Positions 14,999-21,937 of a DNA stretch of 22,626 nt are shown piece after piece. Source of the stretch: a virus. Made by a program: the position numbers and the translations under genes. Where the stretch lies: the IMG/VR virus record IMGVR_UViG_3300009163_000200, positions 1-22,626 of that record. One strand, 5' to 3'. The notes beneath the pieces are model-generated. The model searched no databases, was not told where the DNA came from, and saw only the letters and a list, made by a program, of their open reading frames with translations. Within the stretch, counting starts at the first letter, position 1, and the number at the start of each line of letters is the position of its first letter.

Positions 14999-17095
14999 TC
15001 ATGATCCTAGCTGGGGCGCGCTCGGCTCGAAAGCCGATGCGTCGATGGGCATTCCGCCGTCTGGAGACATCATCGTCTCGTCCATGGGCGGTTGCGTCGG
15101 ATCTTGCTGCATGCCACCGGGCGGTGGGGCGCCTTGCGGTGGCTGCTGGCCATCCATGCCGGGCGGCGGTGGCGGCTGCTGTTGCCCCATCATCTCGGTC
15201 TGCTGCTCGATGGTCGGCTGGCCGTACTGCAAGGGGAACATCGACAGAGCGTTGAGGCCGTTCATCAGGCCTGCACCGGGATCGGCCGGAGCCGGACCCA
15301 TCGGACGGCCGAACTCGTCGGTCTGTTGCTGTTGCGGCGTCATGGCGCCGGATAGCTTGGCGATGGTGTCGGCGCGCTTGTTCTCGATGGCCGCGATCTT
15401 CTCGTCGATCTGAGCCGCCTTGAGCATGGCTTCGAGCTGCCCCATGCGCTCCTGCATCGCGACCATTTGAGGTGGCGGGGCGGAGGCATCATCGAGCATC
15501 TTGAGCAGAGCTTCCTTGTCGGGAACGTTGCTCAGCTCGATCATGATCTTGCCCATGGGGCCGGCTGCGGCCTCGCCGAGCTGCGACATCGTCTGAAGCA
15601 GCTCCTCTTTCATCACGACCGTGTCGGGGCCTTCGTCCATGATGATGTCGACGTCGATCTCGGCCACAAAATTCTGAGGGACGAGCTGGCCCGTTTCCGG
15701 ATCCGTCTTGATGGCGTTGACGCCGACGTACTGCATGGACCGCTTGTCGTCCGTGACCCTGATCCAGCGTTCGCCCGTCCAGGCTTGACGAATGCGTGCC
15801 CACATGGCGCGATAGCACCGGAGCTTCCAATCTCGCATGCGTTCGAACACGGGGCTCAGCTCGGTCATCCCGCTGTCGCGCTGTGCCAGGATCGCGCGGC
15901 CGGACTGGTCGGCAACGCCCCCGCCTCTTCCGATCAAGCCCGGATTGGGACCGAGGTTTTCGAGCGCGGTCTGCGCTTCCACCAGCAACTCGGCCTGACC
16001 TTTGACCTGGTCCGACTGGTCAATCATGCCGATGTCTTTGCCCCATTCGCCGTTGTGCTCGATCACGCCATCGGGGCGCGTGAGTTGCTGGCGGAGCTTG
16101 TCGACGTCCTCGACCACGCCGGTTCGGACGTGGATCTGGCGGACGTTGATCATGTGCAGGAATTTGGACCGGCGGTGGTTGATCTCGTCCTGCATCGATT
16201 TCAGGTTGCGGATGATGCCGTACCTGTCACCCTTCTCGTCGACGTAAGAGGACCAGCCGACATAAGGCGTATCCGGGCGCCCCTTCTCATCCACGTAAGG
16301 GCTGGGGCCGCTGTCCAGGTCGATGTCTCCCGAGAAAAAGCAGTAAGTCCAGCCGTCGCGGGTCCGCTCCCAGAACTCCAGCACACGCACGCGCTCATGC
16401 TCAAAGTCGGCCCATTGCTCGTTTTGATCGACATCGGCGCGCAACAGTGACGTCTCGCCGGTATCGTTATCGATCATTGCCCGCAGCTCGGCTTCTTTGC
16501 CGGGCCACTGCTCGATTGCTTCCTCGATGTCCATCCACAGATGCACGCCCATGAAGCGCGCGTCGGAGAAGTCGGCCTTGATCGAGCGCGGATCGTAGAA
16601 GAACCGCGACACGTCAACTTGGCGGATCTTGACCTCGCGCGCCTCGACACCGATCCAGACGACGCCGCAGTTGGACACCATGCCGTCATGGGCGACGTCG
16701 GACGCGGATTTTTCCCAACGGTTGACGTCGCAGACGAACCGAACGGCCGCCGTCGCCGCATCGGCATCCTGGTCGTGCTTCGGCGTGCGCGGGTACGCCT
16801 TCGGATCGCGCCGCATACGCTGCTCGACACCGACGAGAAAGTCTATCTTTCGCGCAACGCGGTTGTCGGTGATGACCGGCTGTTTCCGCTTCTTGAGCGT
16901 AGCAACCTGCTCTTCCGTCCACTGCTTCGCGTGGTAGTAGCGGCGGTGCTCCTGGCTTTCCTTAAGCTCGCGGTCTTTGTTGCTCTCGAACGCTCGGAAC
17001 TTCCGGCGCTTGGCCCCGAGGTCGTACTTAGGCTTTGCGGGCCCGGGTGCAGCGGTGGTCTGAGGGGGCTGGGGAAGCGTCAAGCCGTTCTCCAC
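14999..17095 (-). CDS. Portal protein, P22 gp1-like
   Basis: This 698 aa protein has the size and pattern of P22-type portals: an N-terminal RELKESQEHRRYYHAKQWTEEQ helix region, RKQPVITDNRVARKIDFLVGVEQ, the clip/wing segment including VDVSRFFYDPRS, and a long helical stem region leading to MRDWKLRCYRAMWARIRQAW. The last 100 residues are Gln/Pro/Met-rich and probably disordered. It forms the dodecameric DNA channel at one head vertex. The start is GTG at 17095, chosen because GAGGAGGG lies seven bases upstream. Its first 16 bases overlap the end of the terminase gene, the usual coupling for these two genes. Confidence 0.92.
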   Translation of the reverse strand: MENGLTLPQPPQTTAAPGPAKPKYDLGAKRRKFRAFESNKDRELKESQEHRRYYHAKQWTEEQVATLKKRKQPVITDNRVARKIDFLVGVEQRMRRDPKAYPRTPKHDQDADAATAAVRFVCDVNRWEKSASDVAHDGMVSNCGVVWIGVEAREVKIRQVDVSRFFYDPRSIKADFSDARFMGVHLWMDIEEAIEQWPGKEAELRAMIDNDTGETSLLRADVDQNEQWADFEHERVRVLEFWERTRDGWTYCFFSGDIDLDSGPSPYVDEKGRPDTPYVGWSSYVDEKGDRYGIIRNLKSMQDEINHRRSKFLHMINVRQIHVRTGVVEDVDKLRQQLTRPDGVIEHNGEWGKDIGMIDQSDQVKGQAELLVEAQTALENLGPNPGLIGRGGGVADQSGRAILAQRDSGMTELSPVFERMRDWKLRCYRAMWARIRQAWTGERWIRVTDDKRSMQYVGVNAIKTDPETGQLVPQNFVAEIDVDIIMDEGPDTVVMKEELLQTMSQLGEAAAGPMGKIMIELSNVPDKEALLKMLDDASAPPPQMVAMQERMGQLEAMLKAAQIDEKIAAIENKRADTIAKLSGAMTPQQQQTDEFGRPMGPAPADPGAGLMNGLNALSMFPLQYGQPTIEQQTEMMGQQQPPPPPGMDGQQPPQGAPPPGGMQQDPTQPPMDETMMSPDGGMPIDASAFEPSAPQLGS

Positions 17096-18558
17096 GATTC
17101 GCCCTCCTCTCGTGTGCTGCGATAGTCGGACGTCGCGCGACGCGGCTCAAACTTGGGCACGGATGCGGAAACCATTTCGTCCAGCATGCGGCCGATCAGT
17201 CCCAAGGCGTCGACTTGGTCGTCGTGTTTGCCGGCGGGGAACACCAGTAGCTCTGACGTGAATGCGTCGAGCCATGCGGCCTTGCGGGGCAGATAGACCT
17301 TGCCCATGGCCGTGCGGGCCTGGATCGAGCGCGACCGCGTCGGCTTGTCCGCGGCCGACGCCACCTGCTCACGGCGGCAATAGACGCGGTCCTCACGCAT
17401 GCGCTTATCGAGAAACGGCCCGATCGACTTGATGATCTGCCCTTGCTCCTCGATCCACATCAGCGGCTTGTGCGTCCTGATGAGATTGAGCAGCTCGGAA
17501 ATCCACACGTCGGATGCGGACTGAGCGCGCCACACGTCGAGTATGTAAATATTGTCGTCGGGATCGACGCCGGCCACCAGATGCACCGTGTAATCCCCGT
17601 CGCCTTCTGTGACTGCGTAGTCTGACGTTCCATAGATGCGCAGATGGCGGGGCTTGTCGTCATAGTAGCGGAACCAATCGCGCTTGTAGTATGCGCCCTC
17701 GTCCGGCGCGGGCCGCTGCTGATAGAGTGCTGCCCAATCTCGCGTCGGCAGCACCGATCTAATGCGCTCCAATGTCGACAGCGGGTAGAAGTCCGGCCAG
17801 AGCGCGTGACCATCGCGACCGATCGCGGGCAGCTCAAGGATGTCCCACTTATCGCCGCCTCGGCCTTGCTCCTCCAGCAACTTGCCGGTCAGGTCGTCTT
17901 CATGCCACCGCGTCTGGATGACGATGACGCGTCCACCAGGGGCCAACCGCGTGTAAGCCGTCGATGTGTACCAGTCCCATATCTTCTGGCGCTGCACTTC
18001 GCTGTCGGCTTCCTCGCGGTCTTTCAACGGATCGTCAATCAATAGAATGTCCGCGCCACGGCCGGTGATGGCCGTGCCCACGCCTGCCGCGACGTAGGTG
18101 CCGCCGTCCGCCGTGTTCCACCGGTTGGCCGCGCGGCTATCGTCAGACAATGCGACGTCGAACAGACGCCCATATTCTGGCGCGGCAACGATGTTGCGCA
18201 CCTGCCGTCCAAAATCTGTCGCGAGGTCGGAATTGTAGCTTGCTGCGATCACGCTCTTGCCAGGGTTGCGGCCGAGGAACCACGCGGGAAAACGCCGTGA
18301 AGCCAGTTCTGATTTGCCGTGTCGAGGCGGCATGTTGATCATCAGCCGATCGATTTCGCCGCGCTCCAGAGCTTCAAGCTTCTCGGCGATAAGCACATGA
18401 TGCGCTGCCGGCTTGTATTGGGGCAGCGTGAACTCAGTGAAGGGGATCAGGCTTTCGGTAGCCCGCTTCCTGCGAAGCAATTCCGTCAGCATCGCCTTCC
18501 GCGTGAAGGGCTGCGACGAGTTCGGCGGTGTCGAGGTCTGATACGCTGCGCTTATCAT
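17080..18558 (-). CDS. terL: Terminase large subunit
   Basis: This 492 aa protein is the packaging motor and headful or cos nuclease. Visible ATPase elements are Walker A PPRHGKSE (77-84), Walker B ILLIDDP (171-177) and the coupling segment TRWHEDDL (217-224). The nuclease domain starts with TSDYAVTEGDGDYT (311-324; Asp313 is the likely first metal ligand) and ends with HDDQVDALG (445-453; Asp450 a likely ligand). Length is normal and all core motifs are present. The ATG at 18558 overlaps the small subunit by 125 bases; a later ATG at 18492 would still overlap by 59 bases and lose 22 residues ahead of the first conserved block. Confidence 0.95.
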   Translation of the reverse strand: MISAAYQTSTPPNSSQPFTRKAMLTELLRRKRATESLIPFTEFTLPQYKPAAHHVLIAEKLEALERGEIDRLMINMPPRHGKSELASRRFPAWFLGRNPGKSVIAASYNSDLATDFGRQVRNIVAAPEYGRLFDVALSDDSRAANRWNTADGGTYVAAGVGTAITGRGADILLIDDPLKDREEADSEVQRQKIWDWYTSTAYTRLAPGGRVIVIQTRWHEDDLTGKLLEEQGRGGDKWDILELPAIGRDGHALWPDFYPLSTLERIRSVLPTRDWAALYQQRPAPDEGAYYKRDWFRYYDDKPRHLRIYGTSDYAVTEGDGDYTVHLVAGVDPDDNIYILDVWRAQSASDVWISELLNLIRTHKPLMWIEEQGQIIKSIGPFLDKRMREDRVYCRREQVASAADKPTRSRSIQARTAMGKVYLPRKAAWLDAFTSELLVFPAGKHDDQVDALGLIGRMLDEMVSASVPKFEPRRATSDYRSTREEGESWRTA

Positions 18559-18790
18559 TGATCTTCACGGTTGAAGAGGCGAGGCGCGGGTGCATGTAGG
18601 GTGCGGCGTCACGAGCAACGGCAACGGCTTCATCGATCTTTTGAGCGTCCCATGCCATCCGCATCGCAGTCAGCATCACCTCGAGAGGAGTGATGCCATC
18701 GGCAGACGCCTTCTTAACAATCTCCTGTGTGCGCTTGGTTTGGCTGCCAGCCTTGCGGCCTGCACCTTCGCGCTTACCGCCACGCGCCAA
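18434..18790 (-). CDS. terS: Terminase small subunit-like protein
   Basis: This 118 aa protein has the N-terminal basic motif GGKREGAGRKAGS (residues 4-16) found in many phage small-terminase-like proteins, followed by helices and a conserved-style AAPYMHPRLASSTVK segment (62-76). It should bind the packaging site and hand DNA to the large subunit. The start is TTG at 18790, because AAAGGA lies eight bases upstream and the motif then begins right after Met. A longer reading from TTG 18838 would translate the candidate promoter and is rejected. It overlaps the large-subunit gene by 125 bases. Confidence 0.85.
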   Translation of the reverse strand: MARGGKREGAGRKAGSQTKRTQEIVKKASADGITPLEVMLTAMRMAWDAQKIDEAVAVARDAAPYMHPRLASSTVKINDKRSVSDLDTAELVAALHAEGDADGIASQEAGYRKPDPLH

Positions 18791-18876
18791 TTTTGATTTC
18801 CTTTGATAGATTTCTAGAAATATATTCCACACAATCAAGTGTCAGGCCGGGTATACGCGACACTTTGCGGAATAAT
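18791..18876 (-). promoter_or_regulatory. Candidate late promoter and operator upstream of the terminase genes
   Basis: This A+T-rich 86-base gap is unlike its surroundings. On the minus strand, CTGACA (18845-18840) and TATATT (18824-18819) lie 15 bases apart, short of the ideal 17; TTGATT (18838-18833) and TAGAAA (18816-18811) with 16 bases between them are an alternative. Two inverted repeats overlap it: AAGTGTC/GACACTT (18837-18843 and 18859-18865, seven-base arms) and the 12-base palindrome ATTTCTAGAAAT (18810-18821). The repeats could be operator sites for a phage repressor or activator. Promoter identity is tentative. Confidence 0.45.
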
Positions 18877-19164
18877 TTACCCTTTATCCATGTAATCGCC
18901 CGCTTCCCATGGCCGATCACTCTCCTTGCGGATGGTGGCCTTGGGGGTCTCGATGGCGGACGGCTTGGCTGTGTACGTGACGCTGTCGGTTGGGTCAAAG
19001 CGCTTCTCGTACCACTGACCGTCTGGGCCGCATTTGGTGTCGTCGTTACGGACGATGTGGCACTCGATGCCGTCACCAGTCACGACGTCGATGGCCTTGC
19101 GGCAATACCAAGCGCCGGCTTTGGCCGCGTGTGCGCAGTTCTTGCAGAGATTAGGCGTAGTCAC
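18877..19164 (-). CDS. Small Cys-rich protein, possible zinc-binding fold
   Basis: This 95 aa protein has cysteines at positions 7, 10, 21, 35 and 45 in the arrangement LCKNCAHA ... WYCRK ... IECHI ... KCGPDGQWYEKRF. The CxxC start and the CGPDG-WYE motif are recurrent in small phage proteins thought to bind zinc. The C-terminal half is polar and probably disordered. The start is GTG at 19164, overlapping the upstream gene by 14 bases, with GGAG about ten bases before it. It lies just upstream of the candidate terminase promoter. Its function is unknown. Confidence 0.75.
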   Translation of the reverse strand: MTTPNLCKNCAHAAKAGAWYCRKAIDVVTGDGIECHIVRNDDTKCGPDGQWYEKRFDPTDSVTYTAKPSAIETPKATIRKESDRPWEAGDYMDKG

Positions 19165-19522
19165 GGCGGAACTGCTCCAATCCGTACTTGTTGGGGCGGC
19201 GCACGTGGATTTGCTGCCGGATGATCTCGCCTGAGGATAGCGTGATGACGAACGTCACGGTGCCGTCTGCGTAGGAGGTGGCACCGGATAGCGTGATGGT
19301 GATGATAGGCGTCGCCGTGCTAACCGATGCCGTGACGCTCTGCTGTGTGCTGGTAACGCTGCTGATCGTCTCGCCACTGTCGAGATATGCCGTCATGTCG
19401 ATGGTGACGACCTTAGTCTCGCCTTCGTCGAGCAGAATCAGGGGATCGCTTGTATCGTCTGTTCTGACGTTGCGGAGCACCCTGATACCGTTCGGCGTGT
19501 AGGCGATCAGCAGCCGTGCCAT
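19151..19522 (-). CDS. Beta-rich hypothetical protein, 123 aa
   Basis: This protein is Thr/Ser/Val/Ile-rich with regular beta strands (for instance ETKVVTIDMTAYLDSGE, TASVSTATPIITITLSG and GTVTFVITLSSGE), suggesting an Ig-like sandwich. Proteins of this style in phages are often minor head or tail fibre adaptor parts, but this one lies upstream of the terminase genes rather than in the tail cluster. The ATG follows the TAA of the four-helix membrane protein gene with no gap. I cannot assign a family; a virion surface role is a guess. Confidence 0.75.
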   Translation of the reverse strand: MARLLIAYTPNGIRVLRNVRTDDTSDPLILLDEGETKVVTIDMTAYLDSGETISSVTSTQQSVTASVSTATPIITITLSGATSYADGTVTFVITLSSGEIIRQQIHVRRPNKYGLEQFRRDYA

Positions 19523-20518
19523 TTACTGCGCCACCTTGGCGATGCCCCATCCGTTATTGGTGCGGACAGAGTGGGCTGTGTAGTTGTTGACGATGGTGTG
19601 GTCGGTGCCGTCCCAAGCCTTGCGGAGACGAGCGGCGAGGCTGGCGAACTTGAAGCTGAACCAGGGCTTGCGGGGCTTGCCTTCGTACTCTTCCGACTTC
19701 ACGAGGATACCGGCAATGGTGAGGAGCGCGGACATCATCAGCCAGAGCATGACAGATTGGCCGATCTCAAGGTCTTCATCGCTCATGCTGGTGAGCTTCT
19801 TAAGGGCGGAGAAGTCCATGCGTCCGGCGTTGGCAAGGGAGGGGCCGTTTGTGCGGGTCTTGCGGGCATCGGCCAGCTTGTCGTTGAGGGATTTGATCTC
19901 CTCATCCAGCACCATGCGGCGCGCGGCCATAGCCTTATCGGCAGTAGCTTGGCGGTAGCCGTTGCAGAACTCAGTGAGCTTCTTGCCCTTGATGTCGACG
20001 GTGCAACCATCGGTTGCTTCAAAGCGGCGATCGGCCTTTGCGGCGTCGATCTTGGCTTGAATGCTGCCGATCGGGCCAACGTCGGTTTTCCAGGCGGCTT
20101 CGTTCTGCTTAGTGAGGAGCTGACCGGCGATGCGGTTGACTTCCTGCTCTGCAGTCTCGGACTTCACGAACGCAGTCCGCTGGATGGTGGACAGGTTGCC
20201 CTGGTTCTGGCTGGCAATGGTCAGCTGGCTATTGCCCTCCCATGCGGCGCAGAAGCCGATGACGAGAAGCCAACCAACGAGGGCCACGGGACGGCGCTCG
20301 AACCAGGACTTGCAGAGCTTCTTTGCTCCTGACACGTGAAATCCGACGACGGCGAGGCCGAGCAAGATGTAAATCGCCATGGTTGGCGTGTCTTTGGCCT
20401 TGTCGCCTGCGTAGTAGACGACAGCGATGGCGCTAGCGGCCATGACGCCTCGGAGGAACCACTGCTCTGGCTTGTCGAAGGCGCGGCCGATGCCGGCGAG
20501 TGATGTTTTTAGGCTCAT
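19523..20518 (-). CDS. Four-helix membrane protein with a long external coiled coil
   Basis: This 331 aa protein starts at the ATG at 20518, which has a perfect AAGGAG seven bases upstream; a longer frame from 20665 adds 49 low-quality residues and is rejected. Three hydrophobic segments lie near the N-terminus (about 22-38, 47-64 and 76-93) and one at 254-273. The charged region between (95-253) has coiled-coil character and two cysteines (172 and 185, DGCTVDIKGKKLTEFC) that could pair. The positive-inside rule supports this region outside the inner membrane and the basic C-terminus (about 275-310) in the cytoplasm. The family is not recognised. A role in exclusion or envelope modification is possible. 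Confidence 0.75.
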   Translation of the reverse strand: MSLKTSLAGIGRAFDKPEQWFLRGVMAASAIAVVYYAGDKAKDTPTMAIYILLGLAVVGFHVSGAKKLCKSWFERRPVALVGWLLVIGFCAAWEGNSQLTIASQNQGNLSTIQRTAFVKSETAEQEVNRIAGQLLTKQNEAAWKTDVGPIGSIQAKIDAAKADRRFEATDGCTVDIKGKKLTEFCNGYRQATADKAMAARRMVLDEEIKSLNDKLADARKTRTNGPSLANAGRMDFSALKKLTSMSDEDLEIGQSVMLWLMMSALLTIAGILVKSEEYEGKPRKPWFSFKFASLAARLRKAWDGTDHTIVNNYTAHSVRTNNGWGIAKVAQ

Positions 20519-20555
20519 AGGGTGTCTCCTTATGGGGGCGGATCGGAGACGCGGA

Positions 20556-20741
20556 CTAATGGACGGACAGGGTTGGAGGATCGAGGTCGGCGATGATCTG
20601 CTCGAACGCTGCGGCCTCATCCCAGGCTTGGGCGAAGATCTCGCGGACCTGCGATGAGGCTTCAAGGTACGGGATACCGGCGGCTCGGATGAGAGCGGCG
20701 GCGGCTTCGATCAGGGGGATAGGGTCGATGTCGTCGGTCAC
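20556..20741 (-). CDS. Small helical protein, 61 aa, GTG start coupled by overlap
   Basis: This 61 aa protein (starting MTDDIDPIPLIEAAAAL) is acidic and helical, with no motif. The GTG start at 20741 shares bases with the TGA of the 27 aa membrane peptide (GTGA), so translation is probably coupled. A TTG-started version from 20873 would be 105 aa, but it runs through both upstream peptides in another frame and lacks a ribosome-binding site. It ends 37 bases before the start of the four-helix membrane protein gene. Its function is unknown. Confidence 0.55.
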   Translation of the reverse strand: MTDDIDPIPLIEAAAALIRAAGIPYLEASSQVREIFAQAWDEAAAFEQIIADLDPPTLSVH

Positions 20742-20821
20742 GGGATGAGGTGCATTCCAATTATCAGGAATATCGCCATAGCGAAGGCCATCAGGGCGCC
20801 AGAGACGTAAATGCCGGTCAT
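20738..20821 (-). CDS. Single-helix membrane micropeptide, 27 aa
   Basis: A 27 aa frame starts at an ATG that overlaps the previous stop (ATGA) and ends in a TGA that overlaps the next GTG start. Nearly all of it is one hydrophobic helix (ALMAFAMAIFLIIGM). The stop-start overlaps on both sides, and the fit of a membrane helix, support a real micropeptide. Its short length makes chance possible. It could be a membrane-active or regulatory peptide; there is no homology evidence. Confidence 0.5.
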   Translation of the reverse strand: MTGIYVSGALMAFAMAIFLIIGMHLIP

Positions 20822-20994
20822 AAGCGGGAAATCCGATCGGTTGCTTCGTGAGCGGCGGAAATGACGAACACAACTAGGACCAGAAGCAGGAACAGGCGGG
20901 CGGCGGTCACGAGAGCAGCTTGAGCTTCAATCGCTAGATCAGCCATAGGATCGTCAATCAGGTCGTTGGGGATCAGCGGGAAAACGTCAGCCAT
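20818..20994 (-). CDS. Small single-pass membrane protein, 58 aa
   Basis: The 58 aa frame (MADVFPLIPNDLIDDP...) has an acidic N-terminal part, one transmembrane helix (RLFLLLVLVVFVISA, about residues 33-47) and a short polar tail. Its stop overlaps the ATG of the 27 aa peptide (ATGA). The sequence before its ATG lacks a strong ribosome-binding site. It is the first gene after the 20995-21303 gap. A lysis-related role such as a small holin is possible, but one helix and no neighbouring lysozyme make that uncertain. Confidence 0.55.
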   Translation of the reverse strand: MADVFPLIPNDLIDDPMADLAIEAQAALVTAARLFLLLVLVVFVISAAHEATDRISRL

Positions 20995-21075
20995 CAATCT
21001 GCCGTCATCGGGTGCGATAGTCTCACGGTCGGCGCCAGTTGACTGAGAGTTTCCGGCTCTGGTCTCGTGTCGGCG

Positions 21076-21104
21076 AGTACAAGCGGCGCGGATCGTTGCG
21101 TCAG
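21076..21104 (-). promoter_or_regulatory. Weak promoter candidate for the membrane-peptide genes
   Basis: On the minus strand CTGACG (21104-21099) and TGTACT (21081-21076) are separated by 17 bases, each matching the sigma-70-type boxes at four of six positions. It lies just after the terminator-like hairpin and about 80 bases before the first ATG. In GC-rich DNA such matches occur by chance, so confidence is low. Confidence 0.25.
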
Positions 21105-21130
21105 TACCGGGCCGCCGTGAGATTCAAACA

Positions 21131-21160
21131 GGCCCCGCGCTCGTTCAGCGTTGCGGGGCC
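21131..21160. terminator. Bidirectional-looking intrinsic terminator
   Basis: GGCCCCGC (21131-21138) and GCGGGGCC (21153-21160) make a perfect eight-base-pair stem around a 14-base loop, which has a further GCT/AGC pairing. On the plus strand it is followed by GTTAGTTTTC and on the minus strand by TGTTTG. It lies about 145 bases downstream of the NusG-like gene stop, where the early transcript would end. The U-tracts are imperfect, so termination may be partial or conditional. Confidence 0.6.
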
Positions 21161-21303
21161 GTTAGTTTTCTGGGCGCAACCTGGATGTCGCGGGAAATGC
21201 TTGGTTCCCCAGGGTAGCCTCAAGCTCGGCTTCCACGCAGACCGCCGGCTGGAATGTTGGCTATCATCCTACCTATGCGCCGTAACCTTATTCGCGCCGT
21301 TCG

Positions 21304-21825
21304 TCAACTGCCTGGATGCAGGCGGGCGAGATCGGATTCCTTTATCTTTATCTCGTGGCTTTTGCCGAACATGCTCACGCGGACGAGATACCAGCCCGAG
21401 CGGATGACCTCGACGACGGTGGCGGCGAGGTCCACATCACGTCCCCGCTTGACGCTGACGGCATCACCAGGGGCAAATGCGTGCTTCCTCTGCGTCTTGG
21501 CCGTGCGAATGTAGAGGCGACGCAGCTCGGAACGGTCTACCGGACCAATGCAGCGGCCGACGTGGGTCGCCTCGATGATCGACTGCGCATCCTCTCGTAG
21601 CCCGATGATGTCGCCCATGTCGTTCCTCACCGGCTCAAACTTGCCTCCGATGCGCGTAGGCTTGGCGTCGGCGGCGATATAGCCACGGGCGGTGGGCTCA
21701 TACCCCTTGCCGTTAGCGCGGCGCTGGCGAGGCACGTAGGCCTTGTGTCCGGCCTGCCTGATTTCCTTTGCGGCCTTCTGCTCGCGCTGCGGTGGCGTCC
21801 AGTAGAGGTTCAGCGTTGCCGTCAT
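21304..21825 (-). CDS. Phage-encoded NusG-like (NGN-KOW) transcription factor
   Basis: This 173 aa protein resembles NusG and its paralogues. Residues 5-35 (LNLYWTPPQREQKAAKEIRQAGHKAYVPR) match the start of an NGN domain, in which a Trp- or Tyr-bearing strand is followed by a helix and a YxPR strand; TARGYIAA (46-53) occupies the place of the PGYVF strand. Residues 116-169 (FAPGDAVSVKRGRDVDLAATVVEV...) match a KOW domain. Such proteins ride on RNA polymerase and control pausing, termination or antitermination. The ATG at 21825 has GGAG nine bases upstream and is preferred over the ATG at 21840. The gene overlaps the 74 aa gene by 113 bases. It likely regulates late transcription; this role is inferred. 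Confidence 0.75.
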   Translation of the reverse strand: MTATLNLYWTPPQREQKAAKEIRQAGHKAYVPRQRRANGKGYEPTARGYIAADAKPTRIGGKFEPVRNDMGDIIGLREDAQSIIEATHVGRCIGPVDRSELRRLYIRTAKTQRKHAFAPGDAVSVKRGRDVDLAATVVEVIRSGWYLVRVSMFGKSHEIKIKESDLARLHPGS

Positions 21826-21937
21826 TGTGCAGGGCTCCATCGAGCAACGCGATCACAAGGTCTGGATCTATCGGGCAGTCTTTTCGTTCCATCCTGCGCC
21901 AGAACTCGGCGCGTTCGCGGGCCTCGGCTCGGGTCAT
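21713..21937 (-). CDS. Small hypothetical protein, 74 aa, overlapping the NusG-like gene
   Basis: The first 45 residues (MTRAEARERAEFWRRMERKDCPIDPDLVIALLDGAL) look like real protein: a charged helix and a short domain. The ATG overlaps the previous stop (ATGA) and has GAGG ten bases upstream. The last 37 codons lie inside the NusG-like gene in another frame and are Ala/Arg/Gly-rich, so they may be mere read-through to the next stop. No known family. Confidence 0.55.
   Translation of the reverse strand: MTRAEARERAEFWRRMERKDCPIDPDLVIALLDGALHNDGNAEPLLDATAARAEGRKGNQAGRTQGLRASPAPR

Larger units (their letters stand above)
20995..21303. other. Gap between the NusG-like gene and the membrane-peptide genes
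   Basis: No convincing gene lies in these 309 bases. They contain a GC-rich hairpin (21131-21160) and, on the minus strand just downstream, a weak promoter-like pair CTGACG (21104-21099) and TGTACT (21081-21076) with 17 bases between. A minus-strand frame ends in MTAD and a TGA overlapping the ATG at 20994, but it has no good start. The gap is best read as a transcription-unit boundary. Confidence 0.5.

Noticed and set aside
14996-15007. Palindrome GGATCATGATCC at the end of the portal gene
   Set aside because: It is coding sequence at the portal stop; a 12-base palindrome alone, with no partner or motif, is weak evidence for a regulatory site.
15467-16450. 327 aa plus-strand frame
   Set aside because: It is fully antisense to the portal gene, whose product is clearly recognisable.
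18791-18838. Upstream TTG start for the small terminase
   Set aside because: It would translate the A+T-rich candidate promoter; the later TTG has a well-spaced AAAGGA and places the conserved basic motif at the N-terminus.
20519-20665. 49-residue N-terminal extension of the four-helix membrane protein
   Set aside because: The extension is Arg/Ser/Pro-rich, overlaps the 61 aa gene in another frame, and the internal ATG has a perfect AAGGAG at ideal spacing.
21113-21135. TTTGAATC stretch resembling a tRNA T-loop on the minus strand
   Set aside because: The flanking bases do not pair as a T-stem, and no acceptor, D or anticodon arm could be folded around it.
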